Below, one piece after another: positions 32,647-42,086 of a stretch of 64,000 nt of DNA. The translations under genes and the position numbers were made by a program. Within the stretch, counting starts at the first letter, position 1. Each line of letters opens with the position of its first letter. The DNA lies in contig DYEQ01000072.1 in assembly GCA_020725645.1 (NCBI GenBank), positions 29,953 to 93,952 on the forward strand, given 5' to 3'. Origin of the DNA: Candidatus Fermentithermobacillaceae bacterium (GTDB taxonomy: Bacteria > Bacillota > Sulfobacillia > Fermentithermobacillales > DUSS01). The notes under the pieces are model-generated. The model searched no databases and was not told the DNA's origin. It saw only the letters and a list, made by a program, of their open reading frames with translations.

Positions 32647-33447
32647 GTGACTGCTGAGCCTATGCATGAAGAGTCGCCCGACGTTCAAGTCCGGGGCGGG
32701 GCCAGGCAGGAGCAGTCCGGTTCAGGAAGTTCCGGGCCAAGTGACCGTTACCGGGAGTTCAAACCCCATCCGGCGATGAAAACTTTCCTGTACGTGCTTT
32801 CCCTTGGAATCCTGACCTTGAGCACACTGTCGTGGAGCATCCCGGTATCGGTCTTCGTCCGCGATCCCTGTGTGTTCTGGATAATAGGCGTTGGCGTGCA
32901 CGTAGTCTACGTAGTCCTGGCATTATGGTTCATTTCCTGGGTGCCGAGGTACTACGAAAGAGTGCGGTACGGCATACAAGACGGCTGGCTCGAGGTTGAA
33001 GGGGGCGTGTATTGGCGAAACAAGTCAAGACTGCCCGCGGCCAGAGTTCAACTGGTGGAGGTAACTCAGGGGCCCTGGCAGAGAAAGTACGGAGTTTACA
33101 ACGTACTTGTGCACACGGCAGCCAGAGGTTCTGACATACAAGCTGAGCTCGGATATCTCAACGTCGAAAACGGTGAGGCGCTGCGAGACCGCATCTTGGC
33201 TGAGGTACGAGCCACCGGCTTGTCAGGGTCGGGATTGAACGGCTTCACCACGAGGGCCGGATCTGCCATCGCAACCGAGCAAGATAGACCAACGAGTTTG
33301 CCCGGACGCGACGGAGTTCAGCCGGGGGCTGCGGCGATTCGACCCGACATGACTCTCGGGGAAGTGATGGTGGCGAAGATTTCAGAGCTTTCGAGCGTAG
33401 CCCAGCAGATCCTCGAAGAGCTCAGATCACAGCGGAATCGCCGCTAG
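32647..33447 (+). CDS. Membrane protein with bacterial PH-like (YdbS/DUF304) domain
   Basis: From GTG 32647 (GAGGTC upstream) it has 266 residues. Two membrane helices (LYVLSLGILTLSTLSWSIPVSVFV and WIIGVGVHVVYVVLALWFISW) are followed by a bPH_2-type domain: RYGIQDGWLEVEGGVYWRNKSRLPAARVQLVEVTQGPWQRKYGVYNV. The tail is flexible and ends in a helix (LSSVAQQILEELRSQRNRR). The frame is open back to 32461, but that part lacks coding character and overlaps a divergent frame. Function unknown; such proteins are envelope-associated. Confidence 0.75.
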   Translation: MTAEPMHEESPDVQVRGGARQEQSGSGSSGPSDRYREFKPHPAMKTFLYVLSLGILTLSTLSWSIPVSVFVRDPCVFWIIGVGVHVVYVVLALWFISWVPRYYERVRYGIQDGWLEVEGGVYWRNKSRLPAARVQLVEVTQGPWQRKYGVYNVLVHTAARGSDIQAELGYLNVENGEALRDRILAEVRATGLSGSGLNGFTTRAGSAIATEQDRPTSLPGRDGVQPGAAAIRPDMTLGEVMVAKISELSSVAQQILEELRSQRNRR

Positions 33448-33520
33448 CTCGGCCGCCCCCCCGGATTCATGGCCTCCCACGCGTCTTAGGTTCCTTCGCG
33501 CTGTAGAGGGCGAAGCTGTG

Positions 33521-35068
33521 CTATTCAACCTTGAATATCACGCGCGATCCGTACTGTACGGCCCATACTTCGCCACCGGGATTGAACAGGAACCGCGCGT
33601 GGTTATCAACCCCTCTGATTGTGATGCATGCTGCTCCAGGTCCGGTGAGCTTGACCGGGTATTCTTTTGACTCGATTTGAGCAGTGAGCTCACCGCTCTT
33701 CAACTCGACTTTTATGTCGGCGCCTTCGCCCGAACGATATCTGCCGCATAGCTTCCTCATTCCTTCCAGGGTCTCGTGATATTCTTTCGTCACAACCGGC
33801 GGATGATCGACCGGTAGCCCCAAAAGCAGGTTGACCACCCCCAGCCACACTTTGGACGAAGGAAAACCGGTCAAGTTGGATAGCACGGCAACGCCTACTT
33901 GCTTCTCCGGCACAAAACCAATGTTTGAAGCTACTCCCCTCAGCGACCCGCTGTGTTGCACGAGGGTCACTCCCGGCCCGTAACCAAGCCGTACGTTAAA
34001 GCCGTACCCGTACCACACATCCCGGGGGTAAGGGTAATAAGGGGTGATCATCCTCGATATCGAGGCCTCGGAGATCACTCGCTGCGACCGGCGGCGGTCG
34101 CCTCCGGGCCCCACCACCTTCCCGCCGCGAATGTACATGTTCAAATACTTCAGAAGGTCCACCACGTTAGACTTAAGAAACCCGCAAGCTGTAAGCGCGG
34201 GCGCTCGAGACCACCTTTGAGTGCACCCTGTTTTCTCGTGCTCATCCCGGTAATAAAGCTTCGTTACCTCGGGAAAATCAGCCAGCACCTCCACTCTCGT
34301 AGTGGTTGATGACATGCCCAGGGGAGACAGTACATGCTCCTGCAAGTACGTCTCGTAGTCCTTGCCGGACACCCTTTCGATTATGGTTCCGAGGAGCCCG
34401 AAAGCATCGTTGGAGTAGCTCACGTACTCGCCTGGAGCGCCGAGAAGCTGGTAGTCGTGGGTGGCGATGAAATGCATGAGCTTTTCGGGCGTGGAGACGC
34501 TAGGCCGTTCCGGTCCCTCCGGCACAGCCGACTTTTTGACCTTTTCGCCATGTTCGTCTTCGCGCGTTTCAGCAGCCCCATCCTTACCCCGCGCCTTGCA
34601 ATGTCTCGAAGAAGAACTATCCGTCGTTAAGTCCGGCCCGCTCTCAGGCGTGCTTTCGGCGATGGCGTATTCCAGAGACGGAAGCGGAGGAATTCCGGCA
34701 GTATGGGTCAAGAAGTGGTGAATCGTCACCCTATCAGCCGTAGCCGGGTCGGGCAGATCGAATTCAGGTAGATACCTTTTCACGGGGTGATGAAGGGAAA
34801 GCTTACCGCTTTCGGCGAGCTGAAGGAGGGACAGCGCAGTGAAGGATTTCGTAACCGACGCTATTCCGAACACGGTCTCGGGAGTCGCTGGGAGTTTCTC
34901 ATCCAGGTCCCGGTACCCGAATCCCCGGCAATAAACCACTTCCCCACCTACCGTGATCCCAACCACGACTCCCGGAGCTCCATGCTCCTCCATTAGTTTG
35001 GCGACGAATTCTTCGAACCGTGTGGGATCGAACTTGTCGGATGACATCGGCTTGTTTTGTTTGTGCAA
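33521..35068 (-). CDS. Class C-type serine hydrolase (beta-lactamase-related family)
   Basis: 515 residues, no signal peptide. Catalytic motifs: ASVTKSF (SxxK) near residue 70, YSND (YxN) near 218, HSGS (HxG, KTG-like) near 382. A low-complexity charged stretch at about residues 140-195 interrupts the usual fold. A C-terminal beta domain follows (YRSGEGADIKVELKSGELTA), as in esterase or D-aminopeptidase-like relatives such as PbpX/EstB. Substrate unknown. TTG at 35068 with GGAGGG eight bases upstream; ATG seven codons later is an alternative. Confidence 0.85.
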   Translation of the reverse strand: MHKQNKPMSSDKFDPTRFEEFVAKLMEEHGAPGVVVGITVGGEVVYCRGFGYRDLDEKLPATPETVFGIASVTKSFTALSLLQLAESGKLSLHHPVKRYLPEFDLPDPATADRVTIHHFLTHTAGIPPLPSLEYAIAESTPESGPDLTTDSSSSRHCKARGKDGAAETREDEHGEKVKKSAVPEGPERPSVSTPEKLMHFIATHDYQLLGAPGEYVSYSNDAFGLLGTIIERVSGKDYETYLQEHVLSPLGMSSTTTRVEVLADFPEVTKLYYRDEHEKTGCTQRWSRAPALTACGFLKSNVVDLLKYLNMYIRGGKVVGPGGDRRRSQRVISEASISRMITPYYPYPRDVWYGYGFNVRLGYGPGVTLVQHSGSLRGVASNIGFVPEKQVGVAVLSNLTGFPSSKVWLGVVNLLLGLPVDHPPVVTKEYHETLEGMRKLCGRYRSGEGADIKVELKSGELTAQIESKEYPVKLTGPGAACITIRGVDNHARFLFNPGGEVWAVQYGSRVIFKVE

Positions 35069-35302
35069 CGCTCAATCCCTCCATACCAACTGAACGGTTA
35101 ACCAAGAGTCCATAGCGTTGGTTCACTCGCAAGGAGCAGCGCCCGCCATCTCAGGAGCATCGAACCACATCCCGCCAACGATGGGAGTACTGAAGACCTC
35201 ACCGCGGCACCCGTCTGAACTACCTGTGACGGGCAGGTAACAGTACAGTTTGGTGTGACACGTTTCGGACCACTCCTAACCAGCCGGCAAGCTCTTTGTC
35301 GC

Positions 35303-35905
35303 TCATCCTTCTAAGGCATCTTCTACGCGTTCCACCACGCGCGCCCCTCCATCCACCATCTCGCGGAGGGCCTTTTCTCCATCGCCAGGGTTGACATCTA
35401 CCGCTCGAATCCCGTTACGAATCACCGCGACCCGGAAGCCGTCTTCAAGAGCGTCTAAAACAGTCGCTTTTACACAATAGTCGGTCGCAAGTCCTCCAAC
35501 GTAGACTTGGGTTACCGCGAGCTTGCGGAGCCAATCCCCCAGGTTGGCGCCCTTCGGGTCTCCATCGAGCGTACCCTCAAATCCCGAGTACGCCTCTTTG
35601 TCAGGATGAAAGCCTTTTTTGAAGATCGCGCCGTCGACGATGAGATCGGGATGGAACTCAGCACCCCGCGCACCCTGCACGCAGTGAGGAGGCCAGGGTC
35701 CTCCGTTTTCCCGGAACGAACAATGGTTTTCCGGGTGCCAATCCTGCGTGTAGGCAATGGGAAAGTTCCTCTCTTTGAAGTACTGAACCCAGCGGTTGAG
35801 CTCCGGAACAACCTGATCACCCCCGGGGACGGCGAGGGCCCCTCCCGGGCAAAAGTCATTCTGAACGTCCACCACGATTAGGGCTGGTCTTCCCTGGGAC
35901 ATCAT
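35303..35905 (-). CDS. pncA: Nicotinamidase (isochorismatase family)
   Basis: Converts nicotinamide to nicotinate for NAD salvage. 200 residues. Catalytic triad: Asp in VVDVQNDFCPGGALAV, Lys in IFKKGFHPDKEAYSGFEG and Cys in GLATDYCVKAT. Metal ligands are in TQDWHPENHCSF. AGGAGGTGTTC precedes the ATG at 35905; the GTG two codons earlier overlaps this site. Single gene. Confidence 0.92.
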   Translation of the reverse strand: MMSQGRPALIVVDVQNDFCPGGALAVPGGDQVVPELNRWVQYFKERNFPIAYTQDWHPENHCSFRENGGPWPPHCVQGARGAEFHPDLIVDGAIFKKGFHPDKEAYSGFEGTLDGDPKGANLGDWLRKLAVTQVYVGGLATDYCVKATVLDALEDGFRVAVIRNGIRAVDVNPGDGEKALREMVDGGARVVERVEDALEG

Positions 35906-36103
35906 GAACACCTCCTGAGGATACTGTACATCCTCTTGAGCCCATAGACTACCTGGTACCCGCGCTCGGGTTAACCTGGAACAATTGTGTTTGCAGCTGG
36001 ACGCTTGAACGGAACTTCAAGTCCCGGATGCCGGGACAAGACGGTTGCCGGTTCATAGACCCGCTTCGCGCTTGGCTTCGCCAGCGTCTTTACCTGGGCG
36101 TAT

Positions 36104-36131
36104 CTGAACTGCCATCAGCAAGCGCTATAAT
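36104..36131 (+). promoter_or_regulatory. Promoter of the ArsC-like gene
   Basis: Perfect TATAAT at 36126-36131 with a weak -35 (CTGAAC, 36104-36109). About 48 bases before the gene start. Confidence 0.5.
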
Positions 36132-36178
36132 TAAGGCGGATCATCCGGGACGAGAATCCCTGGCAGGGAGTGAAGAGA

Positions 36179-36619
36179 GTGACCGGCGCAAAGTCGACAC
36201 AAGATAAACCCAGAAAGCGAGTGCTTTTCATATGTACCCATAACTCCTGCCGGAGCCAGATGGCCGAAGGCTTCGGACGACTGCTGCTCAGCAAGGACTG
36301 GGATGTCTTATCGGCAGGGCTTGAGCCCGGCGAGCTCAACCCCGTGGCAGTGAGAGCTATGAGGGAAGTCGGCGTAGATATCAGCGGTCAGCGCTCCAAA
36401 ACGGTTACACCTGAGATGATCGCCGGGGTAGATCTCGTGGTGACTCTTTGCGGGGATGCGAGAGATAGGTGCCCTGTCCTGCCCCCCGGAGCATCTCACG
36501 TCCACTGGCCAGTTGAAGATCCGGCTAAAGCTCAGGAAACCGAGGACCAAGTCATGCTGGCCTTCAGGGAAGCAAGGGACGCCATCAGGAGGTACTTCTT
36601 CGAGTACTTCGGCGTGTGA
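36179..36619 (+). CDS. arsC: Arsenate reductase / low-molecular-weight protein tyrosine phosphatase family (ArsC)
   Basis: Thioredoxin-coupled arsenate reductase type. The P-loop FICTHNSCRSQMAEGFGR holds the catalytic cysteine; the redox pair is in VVTLCGDARDRCPVLP near residue 90, with HWPVEDPA following, as in Staphylococcus-type ArsC. 146 residues. GTG at 36179 has AGGGAG at good spacing; the GTG three codons earlier touches the site. No arsR or arsB neighbour, so a role in arsenate detoxification is likely but not certain. Confidence 0.88.
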   Translation: MTGAKSTQDKPRKRVLFICTHNSCRSQMAEGFGRLLLSKDWDVLSAGLEPGELNPVAVRAMREVGVDISGQRSKTVTPEMIAGVDLVVTLCGDARDRCPVLPPGASHVHWPVEDPAKAQETEDQVMLAFREARDAIRRYFFEYFGV

Positions 36620-36791
36620 AGACATACGTTACCGGGGTGACGGCGGTTGTCATCCTTTTGAGTGCTCTGGACTTCTCGCTGTTATACCGGCAGGCAAAAA
36701 GGAAGGGTACCTTGTCCCTGATGTTAGGACATCGGTGCAGGGAAAATGAGGCGGACAGGCGTTTCGCATGACCCGAACCAGAACAAAGCCT

Positions 36792-36820
36792 TGAGTAGCT
36801 CGGTGGATGCTGCTATAATG
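36792..36820 (+). promoter_or_regulatory. Promoter of tRNA-Pro
   Basis: TTGAGT (36792-36797), 17-base spacer, TATAAT (36815-36820), 12 bases before the tRNA. Confidence 0.8.
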
Positions 36821-36832
36821 GCACTGACGGTC

Positions 36833-36909
36833 GGGCTGTGGCGCAGCTTGGTAGCGCGCTTGAATGGGGTTCAAGAGGTCCCGCGTTCAAATCGCGGCAG
36901 CCCGACCAG
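36833..36909 (+). tRNA. tRNA-Pro (anticodon GGG), CCA encoded
   Basis: 77-base tRNA: acceptor CGGGCTG/CAGCCCG, discriminator A, encoded CCA. D-arm GCGCAGCTTGGTAGCGC; anticodon stem CTTGA/TCAAG around ATGGGGT, giving GGG; T-arm CGCGTTCAAATCGCG. Confidence 0.95.
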
Positions 36910-37199
36910 TTAAATTTGGCGACCCGTGAACTCGACCTCAGCAAGTTACAGCAAGGTTACCGGAAAACACTTCGCCTGGATTCGGAACTTCGAAACCTCA
37001 TCGTGGAGTACGGCAATGTTCCGCCCGTTTATAACACCCGCCCCTGCGTAGGTGTAGCAAGTGTGCCCTGGATGTACGGAAGAGTCGACGTCCCGATTCT
37101 CCCAAGTCCCATTATGCCGCCATTGGCCGGCATACGAGTCTGGAACCCGTACTCAACCAGCGGACGTGACCGGAGAATAAAGGTTCACTCCCGCATGAT

Positions 37200-38047
37200 C
37201 TACTCCATTCTCAAACACTCTACCGGATCCTGGTTGGAAGCTACTACTAGCGCGGGACCGAGCCCCGACAACGCGCCAAGAGCTCCCGACAGCCCCAGCG
37301 CTATGCCGAACAACCTCAGCCACTTCGGCACACCAACCGCCCTCAGTACCCCTATCTCCTTCCGCCTGTTCAGTACCTCCACTATCATGTAGTTGAATAT
37401 CCCTATCCCCGACCCCATCAGCGCTATCGAACCGGACAAACTGAATATCTTCCCGCTTTTCGCCCGGAATTCCCTGTACTCGCCCAGGACCTTGAAGGGT
37501 TCGACCACCTTGAACGCCACTTCCCCGTTTTCCACCGGCAAGAGCGATAGGATGGTCTCTTTCGCGCGGGCACCCCGACTACCTTCTCTCGGGACGCTAC
37601 GTTCAGCCGGCTTGTCATGAGATAAGCTGAGCAAAGGGCCAGTTGTTCTTCAAACTGCCCGACCTTCAAGTAGTCGTCCACCGTAGGATATCCCCTGCTT
37701 ATGCCCAACCTCGCCCTGTCGAACGGCTCATGACTCTGGATGGACAAACCGTTCCTCCCTGCGAGATCGGCAAGTCTATCGACTTTAGCTTCAGTAGCTC
37801 TTCCCAACCCCTGAATCACGACCATCGACACAACCGCAGCCACAACTCCTAAAGCGGCGATGACCGACCCTACCCGGACATCGAGGAATCGTCTGTGTGT
37901 GAACACGTCCTCTCCGATGGCTTCCACCGGATCGGACTCTACGGCGACGGCAGGCGGGACGAGAATGGCTAGAAGGTACGCTAGAGAAGCTACCGCAACG
38001 TTAAGACCCATCGTCTTCAGGCTTACCACGGATTCTTCCTGGATCAC
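37200..38047 (-). pseudogene. Broken FtsX/MacB-type ABC transporter permease
   Basis: Two overlapping minus-strand frames cover one permease. The first (38047-37560) has VAVASLAYLLAILVPPAVAVESDPVEAIG and VGSVIAALGVVAAVVSMVV; the second (about 37560-37200) continues with FSLSGSIALMGSGIGIFNYMIV, NRRKEIGVLRAVG and a final hydrophobic part. NRRKEIGxLRAxG is the hallmark of FtsX-like permeases. A shift near 37550 breaks the frame and the N-terminal helix and most of the outer domain are missing. No partner ATPase gene nearby. Confidence 0.7.
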
Positions 38048-38393
38048 TCACCCATTCATATACCAGAGCCAGGGCGGTCTTTCCTGCTTCCGAAGCCGTA
38101 CCCTCTACGTTTTTAAACCAATGTACCGGACACTACTCTATCGACGCCTTTGTCCAGGAGCTCAAGAAGTCCTGGCTCGTAGCACGTTTGGGCTTAAAAC
38201 GCCGCTTTAGATGTTGCAAAAAACTTTCCTGCGACCGGGAGCTGGCAGGCTAACCGGCGTTGAACGTATGGTCAAACCCGTGTCTAAGAAGTCGGTTGCA
38301 ATTCAACCGCTCGAACTTCGGACGGGGCGCCACCGTGGCGTCTCCCCTTACGTTGCAAAAGCTTATTGTGTGCCGCCCCGCGTTTCTTTCCGT
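38048..38393. other. Gene-free stretch inside the decayed island
   Basis: Short open frames only. A plus-strand frame at about 38112-38255 (IDAFVQELKKSWLVARLGLKRR) has some protein-like composition but no start or family. Probably remnants. Confidence 0.3.
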
Positions 38394-38757
38394 CTAATTC
38401 CAAAGGGCAAGCCGGACAAGCTTCTCCGAAGGAAGGACCCAGTAAGCCTCAACCTGACCGGAGTAATAAAGATGAAAGAGTAGTTCGGTCGGGGATTGGT
38501 AATTTCCATGGCGGCAAAACGTCCGGCGCTTCGGGGATTACAGTCTTTCGACCGGTCTTCGATCTGGAGGTCCAGATACAGAAGCTCGCCTTCCCTTTCC
38601 TGACGTATGATGCAATCGATGCGCTAGTCCTCCACCGGCGCCTGGTAGACGTCAAAGCCTCGCCGGAGTAACTCGGCTCTGACAAACGTATTCCTGCCGT
38701 TTGCCGAATGAGGCAGTGCTGCGAAAAGTGCGGCCTTTATGTCCAGTACTTCTCATG
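38394..38757 (-). pseudogene. Broken PD-(D/E)XK-like endonuclease-family gene
   Basis: Minus strand: ALFAALPHSANGRNTFVRAELLRRGFDVYQAPVED, then an in-frame TAG (about 38655), then RIDCIIRQEREGELLYLDLQIEDRS and SAGRFAAMEITNPRPNYSF. A shift follows, after which another frame reads YYSGQVEAYWVLPSEKLVRLALWN and stops. This order (VDDRGIDLVV-like, DVQVKSRS-like, YFF, YWVxPS) is that of small PD-(D/E)XK proteins related to group I intron-associated endonucleases/DUF4365. One nonsense codon and one shift make it non-functional. Family call from pattern memory. Confidence 0.5.
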
Positions 38758-38840
38758 GATTTTCACTTCTTCCAAGGACAGCTCTGGTAAGCTCCTGGAC
38801 TTCGCCCACGGGGCGTTCGAAGAGATGCTGCAATTCGGAA

Positions 38841-39410
38841 TTAGCCCTTCCATGCCCTCAATTGGCCTGCCAACCATAGGTATCCGTCGAGTTCCCGAGT
38901 GGTCACGGGAAAATCCAGGGCATCCTTCAACGCTGAAAATCCGGCCGCAAACTGTTCATACGAGAGCCCTTCCTTGCCTTTCCCGTTTAAATGGTATGTC
39001 AGCATCTTAACCGCATACGAGTCGTAAATAGGGAATTGATTTGGATCAATGAAAAAGTGGGTGAATGTGGACGCAAAACTCCGGAACGTCCGAGTTATGT
39101 GCTTGGACCCACTGACAAATTTCACCTTAGCCAGCTCCTCTACGAGGGCGGGAGTAGCCGGTAACGTGGTATTTCCCGAGATGCTGCATAAGTGCTGGGC
39201 CACCTCTACTAAGGCGTAAACCTGGGTTCCATAGAGGGCGTTGACGGCTGCCGCTTTGAGCAGGGTCGATTTAAAATCGAAGTCCGGAAAAAACCCGGCT
39301 AGGGAATCCAGCGCCTCATCCGTCGCCTGCTACCCCTTGCATTTCTGGTACAACTGCAGGGCAGCTTCTATCTGCCGGCGTTCAAGAGGAACGGCCGGTT
39401 TTTTAAACAT
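38841..39410 (-). pseudogene. Hypothetical gene with one in-frame TAG
   Basis: A 189-codon minus-strand frame from ATG 39410 to 38841, open except for TAG at codon 27 (39330-39332). Both sides have good coding character: PLERRQIEAALQLYQKCKG before, ALDSLAGFFPDFDFKSTLLKAAAVNALYGTQVYALVEVAQHL after, then FFIDPNQFPIYDSYAVKMLTYHL. The product looks helical and soluble. No family named; such proteins occur in mobile or defence-rich islands. If translation restarts within, the longest internal frame is 120 residues. The ATG follows GAAATGAGCC with no good ribosome site, but an upstream frame ends 8 bases before it (coupling). Confidence 0.5.
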
Positions 39411-39418
39411 GGCTCATT

Positions 39419-39530
39419 TCATCGCAATTCCCAGGCGACCGCTTCTGCCAAGCTGTCGCTTTCATCGCTAAGGAAATCAAGGTCGGTTAGTCCCGTTGAA
39501 AAGGCGAAGTCCGGAGGGTACAGACAATTG
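39419..39530 (-). pseudogene. C-terminal fragment upstream of the TAG-interrupted gene
   Basis: The minus-strand frame ending in TGA at 39419 finishes with DLDFLSDESDSLAEAVAWELR, an acidic protein-like tail. It ends 8 bases before the next start codon, as in a two-gene cassette. Upstream the frame loses coding character and overlaps the start of the divergent gene at 39599. The parent gene is therefore cut off. No family recognised. Confidence 0.25.
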
Positions 39531-39598
39531 CAGGACTGGCATCTACGGACATGAACAACGCCTAACCGCAAGTCCGGACAGAAAGGAGGCAGTCTCTG

Positions 39599-40474
39599 AT
39601 GAAAGCGGAGCACTGGCTTCTCTTGGTCGCAATCGCTATCGTGGGAAATGTCTGCTTCTATGTACTTCCCAACAAGCAAGACTTCCGGCCGTCAGTCCTA
39701 GGAGACCTTACCGCTGGGTTAACCGGGGCTCTTGTAACCGCACTTATGGTTGACCGAGTCATCGAAGCACGAGAGGACAGAGAAAGGAAGCGTCTTAGGC
39801 AACTCGCATTACGACAACTAGCACCTGTGTTCACCGGGCACGTTCACTTGATTGCCCAGTGGGTCAAAGCGTCCTCGGAGAAGCCCGAGAGGTTTCCGAC
39901 AACAATAGCTGAGCTTTTGAGCAGAGAGACTTTGAACAATCTCCGCTATCTCGACTTCTCCAAGCAGGCACCCACGCACCCAACTATGTCGTGGCTCCAA
40001 TACTCTAGCCGTGAGTTCGAGCGCCTTGATGCAGAGATAGAAAGGCTCATCGATCGATATGCTTCTGTATTGGGTAGTGAAGACTTGACTGCCCTCGAAG
40101 AACTCAGAACATCGTCCCTAACTCGGCTCGTCAGAGCAGCCGTCGTCATGCCAGAGCTAGACCAGCAGTCTCAGATCCGTAGGTCATACAACATTCTATA
40201 CGACACTTCGGTGATGGAGCTGGTCTATAACCATGCGAAGTCCGTCCAGAAGGTATCCTCTATCATGAGAGAGGTGGCGGACCCCGAAACCGGATTGGTA
40301 CGGATCTGGATGGACGATATGGCCCCACAATGGATGTCCGCTCGATGGACTGAGCGATACGGCCCCACCGTACAGGCTGGCTCAGGTGGCCCGCCCATCC
40401 ATGTAGGAGTTCAACCTCGCCCACCAGCAGGTTGTGGTGAACAAGCGGAAGACACTCTGTCAAGGCCGGTCTAA
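39599..40474 (+). CDS. Hypothetical membrane-anchored protein, possibly cut by the IS21 remnant
   Basis: 291 residues. An N-terminal hydrophobic helix (WLLLVAIAIVGNVCFYVLP) and a second weak one (LTAGLTGALVTALMVDRVI) are followed by a long Arg/Glu-rich helical region (EAREDRERKRLRQLALRQL) and a helical cytoplasmic part. The layout resembles other unrecognised anchored helical proteins; I cannot name a family. AAAGGAGG is nine bases before the ATG. The last residues lie next to the right end of the IS21 remnant, so the natural C-terminus may be lost. Confidence 0.6.
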   Translation: MKAEHWLLLVAIAIVGNVCFYVLPNKQDFRPSVLGDLTAGLTGALVTALMVDRVIEAREDRERKRLRQLALRQLAPVFTGHVHLIAQWVKASSEKPERFPTTIAELLSRETLNNLRYLDFSKQAPTHPTMSWLQYSSREFERLDAEIERLIDRYASVLGSEDLTALEELRTSSLTRLVRAAVVMPELDQQSQIRRSYNILYDTSVMELVYNHAKSVQKVSSIMREVADPETGLVRIWMDDMAPQWMSARWTERYGPTVQAGSGGPPIHVGVQPRPPAGCGEQAEDTLSRPV

Positions 40475-40477
40475 AAT

Positions 40478-41292
40478 TCACCCGTTTTGGCTGGTTGAAA
40501 TTTCCCCCGCCCCCTGTTTTGTTGCCGGTCTTGCGTACGTGGTCGCAAACAGACCGGCGCGCTTCTTTTCCCGCAACCGCCAGCTCTCGCCTCGGATGTT
40601 GATGATATGCGAATGATGCAAGAGCCGGTCGAGGATCTCGGTCGCCACTACGGTGTCCCGAAGATCTCGCCCCACTCCCCGAATGCTTTGTTTGAGGTCA
40701 GGATGATGCTCCCGCGCTCGTACCTTGCCGAAACCAGTTGGAAGAGCATCGTCGCCCCCACGGAGTCGAAAGGCAGGTAACCCACCTCGTCGATGATGAG
40801 CACCTTAGGCGCGAGACACGCCCTAATCCTCCTCTTCGAGTCTCTGGTCCGCGTAGGCCTTCCGGAGGTCCTGGACAAGAGCATGGCTGTAACGGAGTAC
40901 ACGCCGATCCCGTGACCGATGGCCTCAATGACCAAAGCCACGGCCAACTGCGTTTTTCCGACCCTCGGCGGTCCCAGAAGAATGACGTTGGCGGCTTCCT
41001 GCACGAAGGACAAGGTCGCGAGTTCCCTTACCTGAGACTCATCGATGGACGGCTGGATCGAGAAGTCGAACTGGTCCAGAGTCTTCTGAAACGGCAGATG
41101 CGGAGGCCGTGTCCTCGCGGTGATGTACCGGTCCCTGCGAGCCAGAAGTTCAGCATCCAGAAGGTCCACCAGGAAGTCGACGTACGTGAGGTCCTTCTGC
41201 GAGGCTGTCTCAAGCTTGCTGTCCAGAAGTCCTGCGGCCTGAGTAAGGCCGAGATCGATGAGTTGCTGGCGGGCTCTCTCGATGGCTATCAT
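40478..41292 (-). pseudogene. istB: IS21 helper ATPase, broken
   Basis: AAA+ ATPase that helps the IstA transposase. ATG 41292. Motifs: LGPPRVGKTQLAVAL (Walker A), VLIIDEVGYLPFD (Walker B), YERGSIILTSNKAFGEWGEIFG. The segment between (LLSRTSGRPTRTRDSKRRI) is read in a shifted frame compared with normal IstB, and a second shift near 40655 moves the tail (TEILDRLLHHSHIINIRGESWRLREK) into another frame ending at 40478. So at least two or three shifts have disabled it. Confidence 0.8.
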
Positions 41293-41956
41293 CCTTCAGC
41301 CACCTCCGCAATGGCCTCGTAGGCCTTGAGAGACCGCACTTTGACGCCAACGCTGCTCACCCGGGTGGCCAGCGCCCGCTTGGCGCCCTCGTCCGAACCG
41401 AGAGGCACTCCGCCGTTCTCTCGTACTTCAACCGTCCTGCTCGCAAAAGCCCACGGCACGCCGTACCAGCTACCGCCGAAACTCGAGAAACCGTCCTTGC
41501 TGACCTTACGGTCCTCGCCCATAAACTGCAGAAACGCTGGTCTGTTCGGGAGGGGACGGAGACCTTCCTCTACTAGCAGGTCACACGGCCTTTTCTGCGT
41601 CGTGACGTGCATCAGCCTGTTCGCGACTGCGTCGCACCATGCCCTGACCTGTCTGTGTCGAGATCGGTGAATCTGAGCCCCGGCCAGAAACTCTGCCTCA
41701 GGTAACCTGTCGATGTCTCCACCCGCCCCTTCGTCTGGGCACGGTAAGGCCGGCATGCCCTGGGTTCGAAGCCCGCCAGGAGCGCAAAGTCGCGGAACTT
41801 CTCGTTCCAGACAGGCCTTCCGCCATCGTCTCGGCCCGATATGACAAGCTTCAGATAGAGGGTGCACTCAGGCACTCCCCCGAAGTACTCTTTCCGTCTA
41901 CGCAATCCGACGTCACAGAAAAAACGGTCGGCGTCAACCGAATTCGGTGGTCGCAT
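41289..41956 (-). pseudogene. istA: IS21 transposase, C-terminal remnant
   Basis: DDE transposase. Two frames together cover the end of IstA: 41956-41700 reads YLKLVISGRDDGGRPVWNEKFRDFALLAGFEPRACRPYRAQTKGRVE, with the conserved region around the last catalytic Glu (TKGRVE). The other frame, from about 41740 to 41289, gives the C-terminal domain (FGGSWYGVPWAFASRTVEVRENGG). The N-terminal half with the helix-turn-helix and first Asp residues is missing. Confidence 0.75.
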
Positions 41957-42078
41957 GGCTGCGGATCGGGTGATCGGCTCAAATCGGACGCGCTGGTCCG
42001 ACGCGACGGGACGATGTGGTCGGATGTCCCCTGATCAGCTGGTCGCTTCGTACCGGATCAGGTGGTCGGATAACGGCG
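41957..42078 (-). repeat. Putative IS21 left-end multiple repeats
   Basis: On the minus strand several imperfect copies of ATCCGACCAC / GCGACCAGCTGATC / GTCGGACCAGCGCG recur at roughly 20-25 base intervals. IS21-family ends carry such multiple terminal repeats for IstA. They directly adjoin the integrase tail on the other side, so the IS probably inserted next to or into that gene. Internal deletion then removed the istA 5' part. Confidence 0.45.
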
Positions 42079-42086
42079 AAATATGC

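Larger units (their letters stand above)
40478..41956 (-). mobile_element. Decayed IS21-family insertion sequence
   Basis: Contains broken istA and istB in the standard order and overlap (istA stop overlaps istB ATG). The istA part keeps only about the last 220 codons. Right-end sequence near 40465-40515 (GGTCTAAAATTC and GAAATTTCCCC direct motifs) and left-end-like repeats at 41957-42078 bracket it. It cannot move by itself. Confidence 0.75.

Noticed and set aside
36838..37392. 184-codon plus-strand frame starting inside tRNA-Pro
   Set aside because: Begins within the tRNA and overlaps the FtsX remnant antisense; low coding character.
38394..39410. Stop-codon recoding as the explanation of the two TAG codons
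   Set aside because: One of the two genes also has a frameshift and the whole region is decayed, so ordinary pseudogenes are more likely; kept only as a low-interest finding.
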